This document shows positions 1-9,523 of a DNA stretch of 64,000 bases, piece after piece; position 1 is the first letter of the stretch, and each line of letters begins with the position of its first letter. The DNA is from Xiashengella succiniciproducens. Its GTDB lineage: Bacteria > Bacteroidota > Bacteroidia > Bacteroidales > Marinilabiliaceae. Under the pieces are notes generated by a model. That model worked only from the letters and a program-made list of their open reading frames with translations. It ran no database searches and was not told the origin of the DNA. Position numbers and translations under genes: made by a program. The DNA lies in the NCBI RefSeq assembly GCF_023674465.1, contig NZ_CP098400.1:1054001-1118000 (forward strand), read 5' to 3'.

Positions 1-1587
1 AGTGTGAGGCGGATATTCGGATATGAGATAGTTCTCAACGAGGTGCATATCGACGGGCGTATCATACTCGTGGATTCCTTCCCTATGGGAATTGACTACG
101 ACAAGTTTTACAAAGCCGCCCTTAATATTTTCCATACACCTGTTAAGGAGAGGTCGGAGGTACATAACGAACTGGAAAAGTACTTCCTGATGTCGGATGG
201 CAAGCATCTGATACTGTCTATCGACCGACTTGACTACTCCAAAGGGATACCCAACAGGCTCAGGGCTTTTGAGAAATTTCTTGAGAGAAATCCCGATTAC
301 CGGGGCAATGTGACCCTTGTTATGCTGGCCGTCCCCTCACGTGATAACGTCGACCATTACAAAAAGCTGAAAAGCGAGGTTGAGGAACTTGTGGGAAGAA
401 TCAACGGTCTCTATGGTTCGATCAACTATACACCTGTACTTTACTTTTACCGTTCCATGCCCTTCCAGAATCTTGTTGAACTGTACAGTATGTGCGACGT
501 AGCACTGATTACTCCTGTACGGGATGGCATGAATCTGGTAGCCAAGGAATATGTGGCGTCGAGAATCAACCAGACAGGAGTAGTAGTTGTAAGTGAGATG
601 GCCGGAGTGGTCAAGGAAATGGGAGAGGCCATAATAATAAATCCCAACGATGAGGATCAGGTGGCCGAAGCAATACAGCAGGCTATCGAGATGCCGCATA
701 GCGAACAGGTACGTCGTATCAGTGCTATGCAGGAACGTCTCAGACGTTATGATGTATTCAAGTGGGCTAAAGACTTTGTCAATGCCCTGCAAAAGGCTAG
801 GAAGGTACAGACCGAATTCCTTGCCAAAAAGATTACAGAGGAGATCAGCAGGGAGATTGTTGGTCGTTACAAGAAAGCCTCTAGGAGGGCAATATTCCTT
901 GATTATGACGGAACCCTCAAGGGTTTCGTCAACAATCCCAATGACGCTGTCCCTGATATGGCTCTTATCGATCTGCTTAACTCAATAACTGCTGACGAGC
1001 GTAACATATTGACCATCATCAGCGGACGTGAAAGAGGAAGCATAGGCACCTGGTTTAAAGGCATGAAGCTCAACCTGATTTGTGAACACGGGGTGTGGCT
1101 CAAACGTTATACTGGAGATTGGGAAATGCTTTCAAATGCATCAAATTCATGGATGCCTGTGATAAAGCCCATCCTTGAAGCGTATGTGGATCGTACCCCC
1201 GGGTCCTTTCTGGAGGAGAAAAACTACTCACTAGTATGGCATTACAGGGCAGCGGAAGTTGAACTTGGCGAACTCAGGGCAAAGGAACTGAAGGATGTGC
1301 TTACAGAAATGGTAGCCAACCACCGCCTGGAGATTCTTGAGGGAAACAAAGTTGTGGAAGTTAAGAGCAGCGGTATCAACAAGGGTAGAGCAGCCAACAA
1401 GCTGCTTACCGGTATGAATGCGGACTTTATAATGGCCATTGGAGACGACTGGACGGATGAGTACCTGTTCAGAGACCTTCCTGAAGACTCAGTAACTGTT
1501 AAAGTTGGAATCAAACACACTTCAGCGGCTTACAAACTAGAGACAACTGACTCGGTAAGGCAGTTTCTCAGACTCTTTAGCAGATAA
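1..1587 (+). CDS. Bifunctional trehalose-6-phosphate synthase/phosphatase (5' partial)
   Basis: Makes trehalose-6-phosphate from UDP-glucose and glucose-6-phosphate, then dephosphorylates it to trehalose in the cytoplasm. The frame is open from base 1, so the N-terminal part lies outside the window; the GTG at base 4 is not a credible start. The first ~260 residues are the C-terminal half of a GT20 (OtsA) domain, with the SIDRLDYSKGI and RDGMNLVAKEYVASR motifs. A HAD-type OtsB domain follows, with the nucleophile motif DYDGT from fragment residue 301 and GDDWTDE near the end. OtsA-OtsB fusions of ~730 residues are usual in Bacteroidota, so about 200 residues are missing. A 229-bp gap separates it from the giant gene downstream. 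Confidence 0.93.
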   Translation, partial: SVRRIFGYEIVLNEVHIDGRIILVDSFPMGIDYDKFYKAALNIFHTPVKERSEVHNELEKYFLMSDGKHLILSIDRLDYSKGIPNRLRAFEKFLERNPDYRGNVTLVMLAVPSRDNVDHYKKLKSEVEELVGRINGLYGSINYTPVLYFYRSMPFQNLVELYSMCDVALITPVRDGMNLVAKEYVASRINQTGVVVVSEMAGVVKEMGEAIIINPNDEDQVAEAIQQAIEMPHSEQVRRISAMQERLRRYDVFKWAKDFVNALQKARKVQTEFLAKKITEEISREIVGRYKKASRRAIFLDYDGTLKGFVNNPNDAVPDMALIDLLNSITADERNILTIISGRERGSIGTWFKGMKLNLICEHGVWLKRYTGDWEMLSNASNSWMPVIKPILEAYVDRTPGSFLEEKNYSLVWHYRAAEVELGELRAKELKDVLTEMVANHRLEILEGNKVVEVKSSGINKGRAANKLLTGMNADFIMAIGDDWTDEYLFRDLPEDSVTVKVGIKHTSAAYKLETTDSVRQFLRLFSR

Positions 1588-1748
1588 AATCAAGGAAATT
1601 TTGTATTTAGGGCTAAAGGCGTTTAGATATGGCCTTTTGAGCCCTCTTTAGGGGTCTTGAACCCGGCCAACCTACGTAAAAAAAGTTAAATCTTAAACAT
1701 GCAGCTCTTTATACCTGTTTTAGGTTACAATCCCTATGCTTATTTATC

Positions 1749-1756
1749 TATATTTG
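1749..1756 (+). promoter_or_regulatory. Possible Bacteroidota -7 box upstream of the giant gene
   Basis: TATATTTG fits the Bacteroidota sigma-ABfr -7 consensus TAnnTTTG and lies 60 bp before the ATG at 1817. I see no good -33 TTTG at the normal distance, so this is tentative. It suggests the 2241-residue gene has its own transcript rather than only reading through from the trehalose gene. Confidence 0.35.
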
Positions 1757-1816
1757 CGACATTTTGTTGTAATATCAGGGACAGAGTTGTTAAATCGTAA
1801 ATGACACCAGTCAACT

Positions 1817-4800
1817 ATGCAAATTGAAGGACTCCCAAAAGCGTTTTTGAGGAAAGAGGCACGTGAATACATCGATCTTTACAGGTCGTTGGGTGAAAGG
1901 GCAGAGGTCTTCCTGCCCAACTATGTCTTTGACAATCTCAAGGCTTTTGTCAGACTTTGTTATGAAGAGCCGATAGACCCGGCAAGGCAACAGGCTGAAA
2001 TTCAGAAATACCTGTTGAAGTTTCAGGAGGAGATACCCGGTTACTCGGATGTATCGCTGATGCTGTTTCCTCACGAGGATTCGAAAGCATTCAGGTACAC
2101 ATCTCTTAAACGAAAGTTTAATCAAAGGATAGGCCGCTTTGCCGATCATGATATAGTTGATAAACAAAAGAAAACCTGGATCAACAATATACGTGCCCTG
2201 CATGACCTTTCTGTTGGTACCCCTCCGGTAACAGAGGCTACTATCGACTTTCTGGCCCGTGTTATTCTGGGTAGTCCTGCACGTGAACTCCGTCGTTTCC
2301 GCGACGTAGTTGGCGTTATTGGTGATATCGACGAAGGCCACTGGAATTATCTGATGGATACGCTCGATCAGATGATCAACCAAAGTACCCATTATACTAC
2401 CAAGGCGGAGAAGGACAACTTCCTGCACCGCACTGAGTGGGCAGTTAACTTCAAAGGTCTCAACGGTTTTATCCGTACCGTCGTTTCCGGTAATTCGGAT
2501 ATGGCAGTGGAACTCATCAAAGGTGAGGTCTTCGGTGCCGACTGCGTTCGAGTTGTAGATAATATCAAGGGAGAAGAGCTCTTCCGTATGATGGTGGAGG
2601 ATACTTCATCTGTCTTCGTTGTCAAGGTCAAACATATGCGCAAGAATATGTTTGCCGGTTCGAAATGGTTCCCCTATCTCTCAAGGGTTGTTGTTGTTGA
2701 TGATTCCCCTGAGTCAGAAGCTTCCAATACCTCACTGGTATTCAGCTTCCACAATGGTATCATCAGCACCCTCAACAAGGTACATACCAAGAAGCTTGGA
2801 GCACCAGCAAATACGCAGCTTAACCTGCGCCTGATTCTTGAAAATGTAAATGGCAAGAACCTGGTCGAGTTTAAGGAGCTTATCGGCAAGAAAATAGAGG
2901 AGTATAACGAAGAACTCAAGGAGCTAAAGCAGGAGCAACTTGGTGAACTGGATGATCCGATCAAGAATATAAACTTGCATAAATTTGACGGCTTTACCCG
3001 TCAAATACTGATTGATCGTTACTCACTGATCAGGTTGAGTGCTTTTATCAGTTTTCTGCAAAACTGCGCAGACAGCAGCAACCGTAAGGAGCAAAACAAA
3101 GCCCTGATTGCTGACTTTGAAGCTAAGATAAGGAAGTACTTCTACGGCAACCGTCAGGATGTAAGGATAGCCACCATCCTCGAGGGTGGTGGCCGGAACC
3201 AGATACGAACCTATGGTGAGTATCTTTTCAATCGTCAGTTGAAACCAGTTGACCCAAATACAGTGAACCGTTGCAAGGTGATCCTTGGTTTTATTCCGGA
3301 CAACTACAAGAGGACTCTGCACAATCACTTCCATAAGAATTTTGGTATCAACCTCTTCCTTGAGCGTTACCAGAAGTACATCACCAAGGTTGACAATGAG
3401 GCGGACAACAAGGGCCGCTTTATGAACACGCTGATAGACCTTGGGGTGTACAAGGATTATATGAACAAGAGCGAGGAGGATAAAAAGATCATCCGTGAGT
3501 TTATCAGCGATCTTGGCAATATGGACAAGACCTCGATAAGCGACGATGTCCAGATGATTATCCGCGACCTCCTGTTCAATAAGGAAAGTCAGCCCAAGCC
3601 TTATATAGTCTACAACAAGGTACTGGCCTGGGAATATACAGATTTATTTTCTGAAGAGAGGTTCAATATCAATCCATTTGATATTGAGATTGAAAATCTT
3701 GATAATCAGCGCATTGATTATGAGCGTATCTATAGAAAACTGGCAAGGTTCAAGAATACAATGCAGCTCTTTGATGCTACAGGCAATCTGTGGGATAGAT
3801 TTTGCGAGAACCTTACTATCATAATCAACGACCCGTCCAACCCGACAGGTTATTCGGATTTTAACCGCGAAAACCTGATCGAGTTCCTCAAATTTGTCAA
3901 CAACAGCAAGATCACCCTTCTGCTGGATGAGGCATATTCAGACAGTGTGAAGATTGACGATGAACTGTTGCCCAAGTGGAGGTCTATCTCAAGGTATGTT
4001 TTCAACAACGAAAACCTGCTTTCAAAGATACGCGTGGTCTCGTCTCTGTCCACAACCAAGAACCTTGCCGGGTCGGGCGACCGCCTCGGAGCTATCGTTG
4101 CCACTCCGGCCATGGCTGATGTGGTAGAGTATGCAAACAAACGTAATAGTTCGGTACGCGGTAACAGCGCCTCTTTGTACTTCCTCAACGAAGTACTTGA
4201 AGTGGCTATTCGTGCCAAGGGACTGAAGGATAAGCTGGAAGCTGAATTGCCAAAGAATGCATCAAGGAGCAAAGTCAGGGGTCTTATCGAGAATTTCCTA
4301 GTTGAGAATACAAAGGCTTCAATTGTTAAGACAGAAGCCGGAAGTCAGGTACCTACCTTCGAAGGAAGTCCCTTGTACCTGTTCCTACTTGATGAACTTG
4401 TAAGTCTTGACAAGCTTGATATACTCAATCTGCCTGATGACTTCAAGTACAAGGATGTTCCATTCTTCTCATATTATTCAGAGCAGCTAATCAAAGGACT
4501 AAACAGGTTTAGAATCAACAAGAGCTTCCGTTCGGAATCCATCAAACGCCTGTCAATGGCCAAGAGGGTAGCAGCTGAAGTAATCGAAGCACTTGGAGCA
4601 CAAGACATACAAATTATCGACTCAGACGGTTCTTACCTGTTCAACCTTTTGTTTACCAACTACGGTTCATACAATGATCTTGAGATCTTCTGTATGGCTA
4701 TCGGTGAACAGAGGGGGTTGTGTGCATTGCCTTACAAGACCGGAGTAGTGCGCTTCTCATTGGGTGGCTATCTGGATGGAAGCTCTAAAGGCTTCGAGAT

Positions 4801-7800
4801 ATTCGAGAAGGAAATCAGGGTGTCGCTGACTGTCTTCCTAAGCTACTGGATGAAGTACAGGGCTGCCTTTGAAAAGGCAGGCAAGAATGCCAAGGCTGAA
4901 GATGTGATCAAAAAGGTATTCCCTAATCTTAAGGAAAATCAGTGGGTTGAAGTTGTTCTTGAAGACTTCAGCGAAATCCGTGACCAGAAGAAAAAGGGCA
5001 ACCAGAGTCTCAAGATCAACGATAACAGATCACTGTATCACGCCTCTCCGGCTGTTAGTGGGGTATCAATAACAACCATCGGCGATTCAAGCAACTCAGT
5101 TATTGAGTTCCAGGGAGAGGTAGGCAACTGCCGCGATGTTGAAGAATTCATCAGGAGCAGGGCCTTTACCAAGATTTATGAGAACCTGCTACCTCAGATT
5201 TACAAGAAGATTCCTCAAATCAAGAATCTCAACTTTAATATTGTTGCCTCTCGATACAGCAAGGCTACAATACTTAAGTATATACACAACAAGAAGACTT
5301 TCCATCCCAACAACTATGTGTTGGATGATCCGGAGGAACGCAATATTATGCGTGAAATCCTGATAGAGATGGAACGCATCCTGTTTTCCGACTCCAAGAT
5401 GAAGATTCTTTCACTGGATGCAACCGGAGATCCTGTGAGGGATGTGGCAAGGCTGGAAGGTGTAAATGTAATACTGAAAAAGCATATTCAGGAGATATTG
5501 CTTCACTTCAACCTGCCCTTTGAGCAACCGACTATCGAGCCAAGCCGTAAGGAAATCATTGAAGAAGCATGTTCCCACTATGAGGATATCACAGGTCTGA
5601 ATATTGACAGCATTGATCTTGAAAAGTATCTGAATCAGTTCCTCGAAGGTCTGCGTACCAATCCTAAGTTTGATTCAATTCCTTTATCATACAGGGGATT
5701 CGGATTTATCGTGAGCACCGTCAAGGAAAGGATACTCAATAGTAACCTGGATACAGCAGACAAGATTCTGTATGTCTTCCTGCTGCGCAATGATGATTCA
5801 TTCCATCAACAGATTATCGAAAAACTGACCTTCCTGCAACAAAGGATAGACAGTACTGATGATTCAGACCTTAAGATTATTACAGAGAACCTGCTGACAG
5901 ATATCTTGCCGCAGGAGGTAAATGACATAATGAACTATATCTTCCGCAAGAAGGATATCAAGGTTAATGAACAACTCCTTGAGGAAGTTACTCACCGTGT
6001 GGTGAGCTTTATAATACACCTGCAAAACCTGAGCAAAGGTACAGATTATTACTACCGTTATCTGCACGCGCTCAAGGTTGCCGTTGAAAACAGGTTCCGC
6101 CGTCAAAACAGCAACAAGAACCAGATGATCCAGCATGGTGTAACGCTCTTCCGCAACTTCGACATGACGAACAAGATTCTTCAGGAGTACAATGGAGGTA
6201 AGCTATCATGGATCAACGACCTGATGATCAAGTGTGGTGTAATATCGGTTGAACAGCCAGTACAGCTTCATACCCGTATTGCAACGGATGCCAAGAAGAG
6301 GGAGTTTCCCTTCTACAGGGTTGACCGTGATGAGGATGAGCCAATGTACCTGCTCGATATGAGCCGTAGCAAGTCCAAGAATGATTATATCAAGAGCCTG
6401 AGCATCAAACCAGGTTCAGGCTTCTTTGAGAGAAGACTTGCCCTGTTTGTAGCCAACCTTGACCCTGATGATTACAGATGTAAGATTGTTCAGCATGGTG
6501 TTGTCAAGCAGTTGATAGTATTCCAGAAGGGCTATATCAAATATCTGACTGACTTCTTCCGTCTGGTTCAATACAGAGATGTGACCCTACAGGAGGCACA
6601 GAACTTTGTACCTGATGTATTCCTGCTTCTGGGTGCACCCGAGAAGGTGATATCCTTCCCACAGGTTGGCTTCTTTGATATAAAGGGTCCTAAGGGAAGT
6701 ATCAAGACCATAGTAACCCCTCTACGTAAGGAAGGTGACTACTTTGGCAATGTCAAGAAGCCATGGCTGACCATGCTCAATGAGAAGGTCAAGGAGATGG
6801 GTGGTGTACCAAAGCACGGTTCTCTCTTTGCCGTTGAGATGGAAGACGGTTCAATCTTTACAGTTGAAGTTGATGGTGACAGCGGGGCCGGTAAGTCTGA
6901 AATGATTGCTGCCCTTGTATTGAGATGGCTGCGTCTGGACCTGCCGGGTGTAAGGTCTGTCAAACTGATTGCCGGTGATATGTTCCATGTATTCCGCGAT
7001 AAGGAAGGAAATATCTATGGCTTTGGAACTGAGGAAGGAGACTTCTCAAGGGTAACCGACTTCGACCCCGACTTTATCAAGTATTACAAGTACCTGTTTG
7101 AAACTAGTGCCGACAGTAACGTTGATGACCTCAACTCACGAAGCACTATTACAGGTTTCTGCGAAATACATATGCCCTATAAGATCGATATAATGCTTAC
7201 TGCAAGCAATTATTCGAAGGAAGAGGGTGGTATCACAAGGGTCAACAATCCGGAAAACTACCTGCTCTATATCGACTCGCACGGCGAAAGGATGGAAAAG
7301 GCTACAAGTCAGGATGGTCCCAACTTCCAGCGTTCGCTTAGCAGGATGACAGGTGATAAGAACATCGTTGACGTGTTGGCTAAGCACGGCAACTATCTGG
7401 ATGACCTGCTTGACTGGGATTTCGTTGCAGAAGAGAAGAAGTTTTACCTCTGCTCATCATACAAGATGATGGACAAGATTGATATCGAAGAGGTTGTCAA
7501 CCAGATCTTCAAGGGCAAGAAGTTTAAACACGGTGGTGTAAGTTACACAATCAGGTCCGTTCAGTTTGATCTAGTCAAGAACCGCTTTGCAGCCGAGTCT
7601 GTTTCAGAAGAGGAGACAGTATTTATCAACCTGTCACGCGATATCTTTATCCAGATGTTTGACGGGCTGGCAAGTACCCCGGGTGGTCAACCCTTCGTTG
7701 CCAAGGAAGGCGAGATCGAAAACCGCTACCTAATGGTAGAGGTGTTGAAGGGGGGGCCCGACGGATTGGGCAAGGGGCGCAAGATTCAGTGCGGTATTAT

Positions 7801-8542
7801 GTCAACCGAGATCGGTAAGAAGGGTAAGGAACTTTCAGGTCCTCCGAAGGCTGCTCTTGGTCTGATTAAGATGATTCAGGAAATGAGGGCTGGCGATGGA
7901 AGCATCAATGCTGCCCGCAACGAGGTCAACCGTATTGTTCGCGAGAAATACGCTCACGTATTTAGTCGTGGTGGCAACAGTCGCGAGATTATGCGTTACA
8001 ACTTCTACCTGTATCAGTTGGATAAGACGATGAAGGCACAGTTTGTTAGGATGGATGACCCGTCGGTTGAAATCGACCTGAGCGGAGTCAACAACTTCAG
8101 GCCTAAAAAGCAGGATGAGGCCTTCAGTCCACTGTTGGTGACACCAAACCTCAATATTGAGTTGACCAGTTTTGGTGAGACTTACGAGGAGTTGATGAGC
8201 CTGCCCAACTATCCTGAGTTTGCCGAGGAGTTTCTCGACGGAGCCGACAAGCTCTATGTAGCTGAAGGTTATTCGCATGAAACCATGATCAACAATATGA
8301 TCACACAGCTGCTTCTGATGGATGGTTATATCGAGTTTGATGACCTCACTCTGGGTCGCATCACCGAGAAGGTCAACCGTGAGACTATTGCAGCAGCCAA
8401 GTATGCTGTGCTTAAAGAACTTGAACGTCGCAAGGGTGCAGCCAGGAAGGCAGGTGCTGCTCAGGCAAAGGAAGCCGACAGTACTGAGAAACCTTCACAG
8501 GCAAATAAGAAGGGTGGCGACACACAAGGTAAAAAGAAGTAA
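1817..8542 (+). CDS. Giant protein with aminotransferase-like core and HPr-kinase/PEPCK-like P-loop
   Basis: A 2241-residue cytoplasmic protein with no signal peptide or membrane segment. Residues ~600-1030 look like a fold-type I PLP aminotransferase: SNPTG with N675, LLLDEAYS with D704 and Y707, and a candidate PLP lysine K748 in the STTKNLAGSGDR segment. Residues 1687-1694 are a Walker A loop, GDSGAGKS, followed by E. That matches HPr kinase/phosphorylase (GxSGxGKSE) better than ordinary ATPases, and a LIAGDMFHVFRD segment follows at the place where HprK/PEPCK proteins carry metal-binding acids. The N-terminal ~600 residues and the middle (~1030-1600) are not recognised. The tail is rich in Lys, Ala and Glu. 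The substrate is unknown; a PLP enzyme joined to a kinase-like domain is inference from motifs. The ATG follows an AT-rich leader. Confidence 0.72.
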   Translation: MQIEGLPKAFLRKEAREYIDLYRSLGERAEVFLPNYVFDNLKAFVRLCYEEPIDPARQQAEIQKYLLKFQEEIPGYSDVSLMLFPHEDSKAFRYTSLKRKFNQRIGRFADHDIVDKQKKTWINNIRALHDLSVGTPPVTEATIDFLARVILGSPARELRRFRDVVGVIGDIDEGHWNYLMDTLDQMINQSTHYTTKAEKDNFLHRTEWAVNFKGLNGFIRTVVSGNSDMAVELIKGEVFGADCVRVVDNIKGEELFRMMVEDTSSVFVVKVKHMRKNMFAGSKWFPYLSRVVVVDDSPESEASNTSLVFSFHNGIISTLNKVHTKKLGAPANTQLNLRLILENVNGKNLVEFKELIGKKIEEYNEELKELKQEQLGELDDPIKNINLHKFDGFTRQILIDRYSLIRLSAFISFLQNCADSSNRKEQNKALIADFEAKIRKYFYGNRQDVRIATILEGGGRNQIRTYGEYLFNRQLKPVDPNTVNRCKVILGFIPDNYKRTLHNHFHKNFGINLFLERYQKYITKVDNEADNKGRFMNTLIDLGVYKDYMNKSEEDKKIIREFISDLGNMDKTSISDDVQMIIRDLLFNKESQPKPYIVYNKVLAWEYTDLFSEERFNINPFDIEIENLDNQRIDYERIYRKLARFKNTMQLFDATGNLWDRFCENLTIIINDPSNPTGYSDFNRENLIEFLKFVNNSKITLLLDEAYSDSVKIDDELLPKWRSISRYVFNNENLLSKIRVVSSLSTTKNLAGSGDRLGAIVATPAMADVVEYANKRNSSVRGNSASLYFLNEVLEVAIRAKGLKDKLEAELPKNASRSKVRGLIENFLVENTKASIVKTEAGSQVPTFEGSPLYLFLLDELVSLDKLDILNLPDDFKYKDVPFFSYYSEQLIKGLNRFRINKSFRSESIKRLSMAKRVAAEVIEALGAQDIQIIDSDGSYLFNLLFTNYGSYNDLEIFCMAIGEQRGLCALPYKTGVVRFSLGGYLDGSSKGFEIFEKEIRVSLTVFLSYWMKYRAAFEKAGKNAKAEDVIKKVFPNLKENQWVEVVLEDFSEIRDQKKKGNQSLKINDNRSLYHASPAVSGVSITTIGDSSNSVIEFQGEVGNCRDVEEFIRSRAFTKIYENLLPQIYKKIPQIKNLNFNIVASRYSKATILKYIHNKKTFHPNNYVLDDPEERNIMREILIEMERILFSDSKMKILSLDATGDPVRDVARLEGVNVILKKHIQEILLHFNLPFEQPTIEPSRKEIIEEACSHYEDITGLNIDSIDLEKYLNQFLEGLRTNPKFDSIPLSYRGFGFIVSTVKERILNSNLDTADKILYVFLLRNDDSFHQQIIEKLTFLQQRIDSTDDSDLKIITENLLTDILPQEVNDIMNYIFRKKDIKVNEQLLEEVTHRVVSFIIHLQNLSKGTDYYYRYLHALKVAVENRFRRQNSNKNQMIQHGVTLFRNFDMTNKILQEYNGGKLSWINDLMIKCGVISVEQPVQLHTRIATDAKKREFPFYRVDRDEDEPMYLLDMSRSKSKNDYIKSLSIKPGSGFFERRLALFVANLDPDDYRCKIVQHGVVKQLIVFQKGYIKYLTDFFRLVQYRDVTLQEAQNFVPDVFLLLGAPEKVISFPQVGFFDIKGPKGSIKTIVTPLRKEGDYFGNVKKPWLTMLNEKVKEMGGVPKHGSLFAVEMEDGSIFTVEVDGDSGAGKSEMIAALVLRWLRLDLPGVRSVKLIAGDMFHVFRDKEGNIYGFGTEEGDFSRVTDFDPDFIKYYKYLFETSADSNVDDLNSRSTITGFCEIHMPYKIDIMLTASNYSKEEGGITRVNNPENYLLYIDSHGERMEKATSQDGPNFQRSLSRMTGDKNIVDVLAKHGNYLDDLLDWDFVAEEKKFYLCSSYKMMDKIDIEEVVNQIFKGKKFKHGGVSYTIRSVQFDLVKNRFAAESVSEEETVFINLSRDIFIQMFDGLASTPGGQPFVAKEGEIENRYLMVEVLKGGPDGLGKGRKIQCGIMSTEIGKKGKELSGPPKAALGLIKMIQEMRAGDGSINAARNEVNRIVREKYAHVFSRGGNSREIMRYNFYLYQLDKTMKAQFVRMDDPSVEIDLSGVNNFRPKKQDEAFSPLLVTPNLNIELTSFGETYEELMSLPNYPEFAEEFLDGADKLYVAEGYSHETMINNMITQLLLMDGYIEFDDLTLGRITEKVNRETIAAAKYAVLKELERRKGAARKAGAAQAKEADSTEKPSQANKKGGDTQGKKK

Positions 8543-8563
8543 GAACACGAAACCAGTAGAGAA

Positions 8564-8590
8564 AGAGGGCCACGAGGCCCTCTTTTTTTC
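8564..8590 (+). terminator. Intrinsic terminator after the giant gene
   Basis: AGAGGGCC and GGCCCTCT form a perfect 8-bp stem around a 4-nt ACGA loop, followed by a run of seven T. It lies 21 bp after the stop codon of the giant gene. Confidence 0.9.
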
Positions 8591-8825
8591 TGCCTGCCAA
8601 ATCATCGCATGTGAGTAATCTGACATACAATGGTTTTAGCCTATGTTAACTTCTATGTTATATGGACTCTACTTTTGGCCTTGATAGGTCCATGCTGAGC
8701 TATTCGTCAATGACGAGTGAGGTAATCCATATATATTTAAGAGGTAAAAAATGGGCCTTGCTATATGATGACTTGCAGGAATATCGTAGTTTAGTCTGGT
8801 GTTTTCCGACCTATATAGTATTATT

Positions 8826-9494
8826 ATGAATGTGAATGGTAAGGAACAAGCTGGTGTGATACTGGCCGACTCGCAGTTTTTAGTGATTGACTCACTGAAA
8901 ATGCTCCTGGAATCCGAAGGCTACAGGCTTATCGGGGTTGCAAAGTATGCCTTTGAACTTGAAAAACTTTTGAGTACGGAGGTGCCAGATCTGCTGATAA
9001 CCGATTATGCAACAGTTGATTATGAGGGGGCTGATTCCATTAAGACACTGATGCAGCAGTATCCCGGCATGACAATTATGATCCTTACCAACCAGATAAT
9101 AAAGGCCGATCTGCTGGAGTTTAGCAAGTTGGGTATCAAACACATTGTAGGCAAGACCATTGACAGAGATGAACTTGTAATGGCCATAAGGTTTGCCCTT
9201 AAGGGTAGGAAGTTTTACTCCGAGGAGGTACTTGAAGTTCTGATGGATGAACAGAAGAGGAAGACTACAAACGGAGACAGCGGTCAGTTGACTCAGACTG
9301 AAACCGAGATAGTGAGAATGGTGGCTGAGGGAATGACTACCAAGGAGATTGCTGCAAAGAAAAACATCAGTTTTCACACAGTAATGACACACCGCAAGAA
9401 CATTTTCAGGAAGCTGGGGGTTAATAGTAGTTCTGAACTGATAATGTTTGCGATTAAAGCCGGATGGATTGATAATATAGAATACTATATCTGA
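8826..9494 (+). CDS. LuxR/NarL-type DNA-binding response regulator
   Basis: Two-component response regulator that probably binds DNA when phosphorylated. An N-terminal receiver domain (about 10-125) has D15 and the likely phospho-acceptor D60 (LLITD). A C-terminal LuxR helix-turn-helix (~155-220) begins LTQTETEIVRMVAEGMTTKEIA and contains the recognition-helix stretch TVMTHRKNIFRKLG. The frame also opens at a GTG nine codons upstream, at 8799, but the ATG at 8826 fits the receiver start better. No histidine kinase is adjacent, so the partner is unknown and the regulator is an orphan in this window. It is encoded alone between two terminator-like or non-coding stretches. Confidence 0.88.
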   Translation: MNVNGKEQAGVILADSQFLVIDSLKMLLESEGYRLIGVAKYAFELEKLLSTEVPDLLITDYATVDYEGADSIKTLMQQYPGMTIMILTNQIIKADLLEFSKLGIKHIVGKTIDRDELVMAIRFALKGRKFYSEEVLEVLMDEQKRKTTNGDSGQLTQTETEIVRMVAEGMTTKEIAAKKNISFHTVMTHRKNIFRKLGVNSSSELIMFAIKAGWIDNIEYYI

Positions 9495-9523
9495 TCCATT
9501 GGGTAAAATTAAAACCTGGTATC

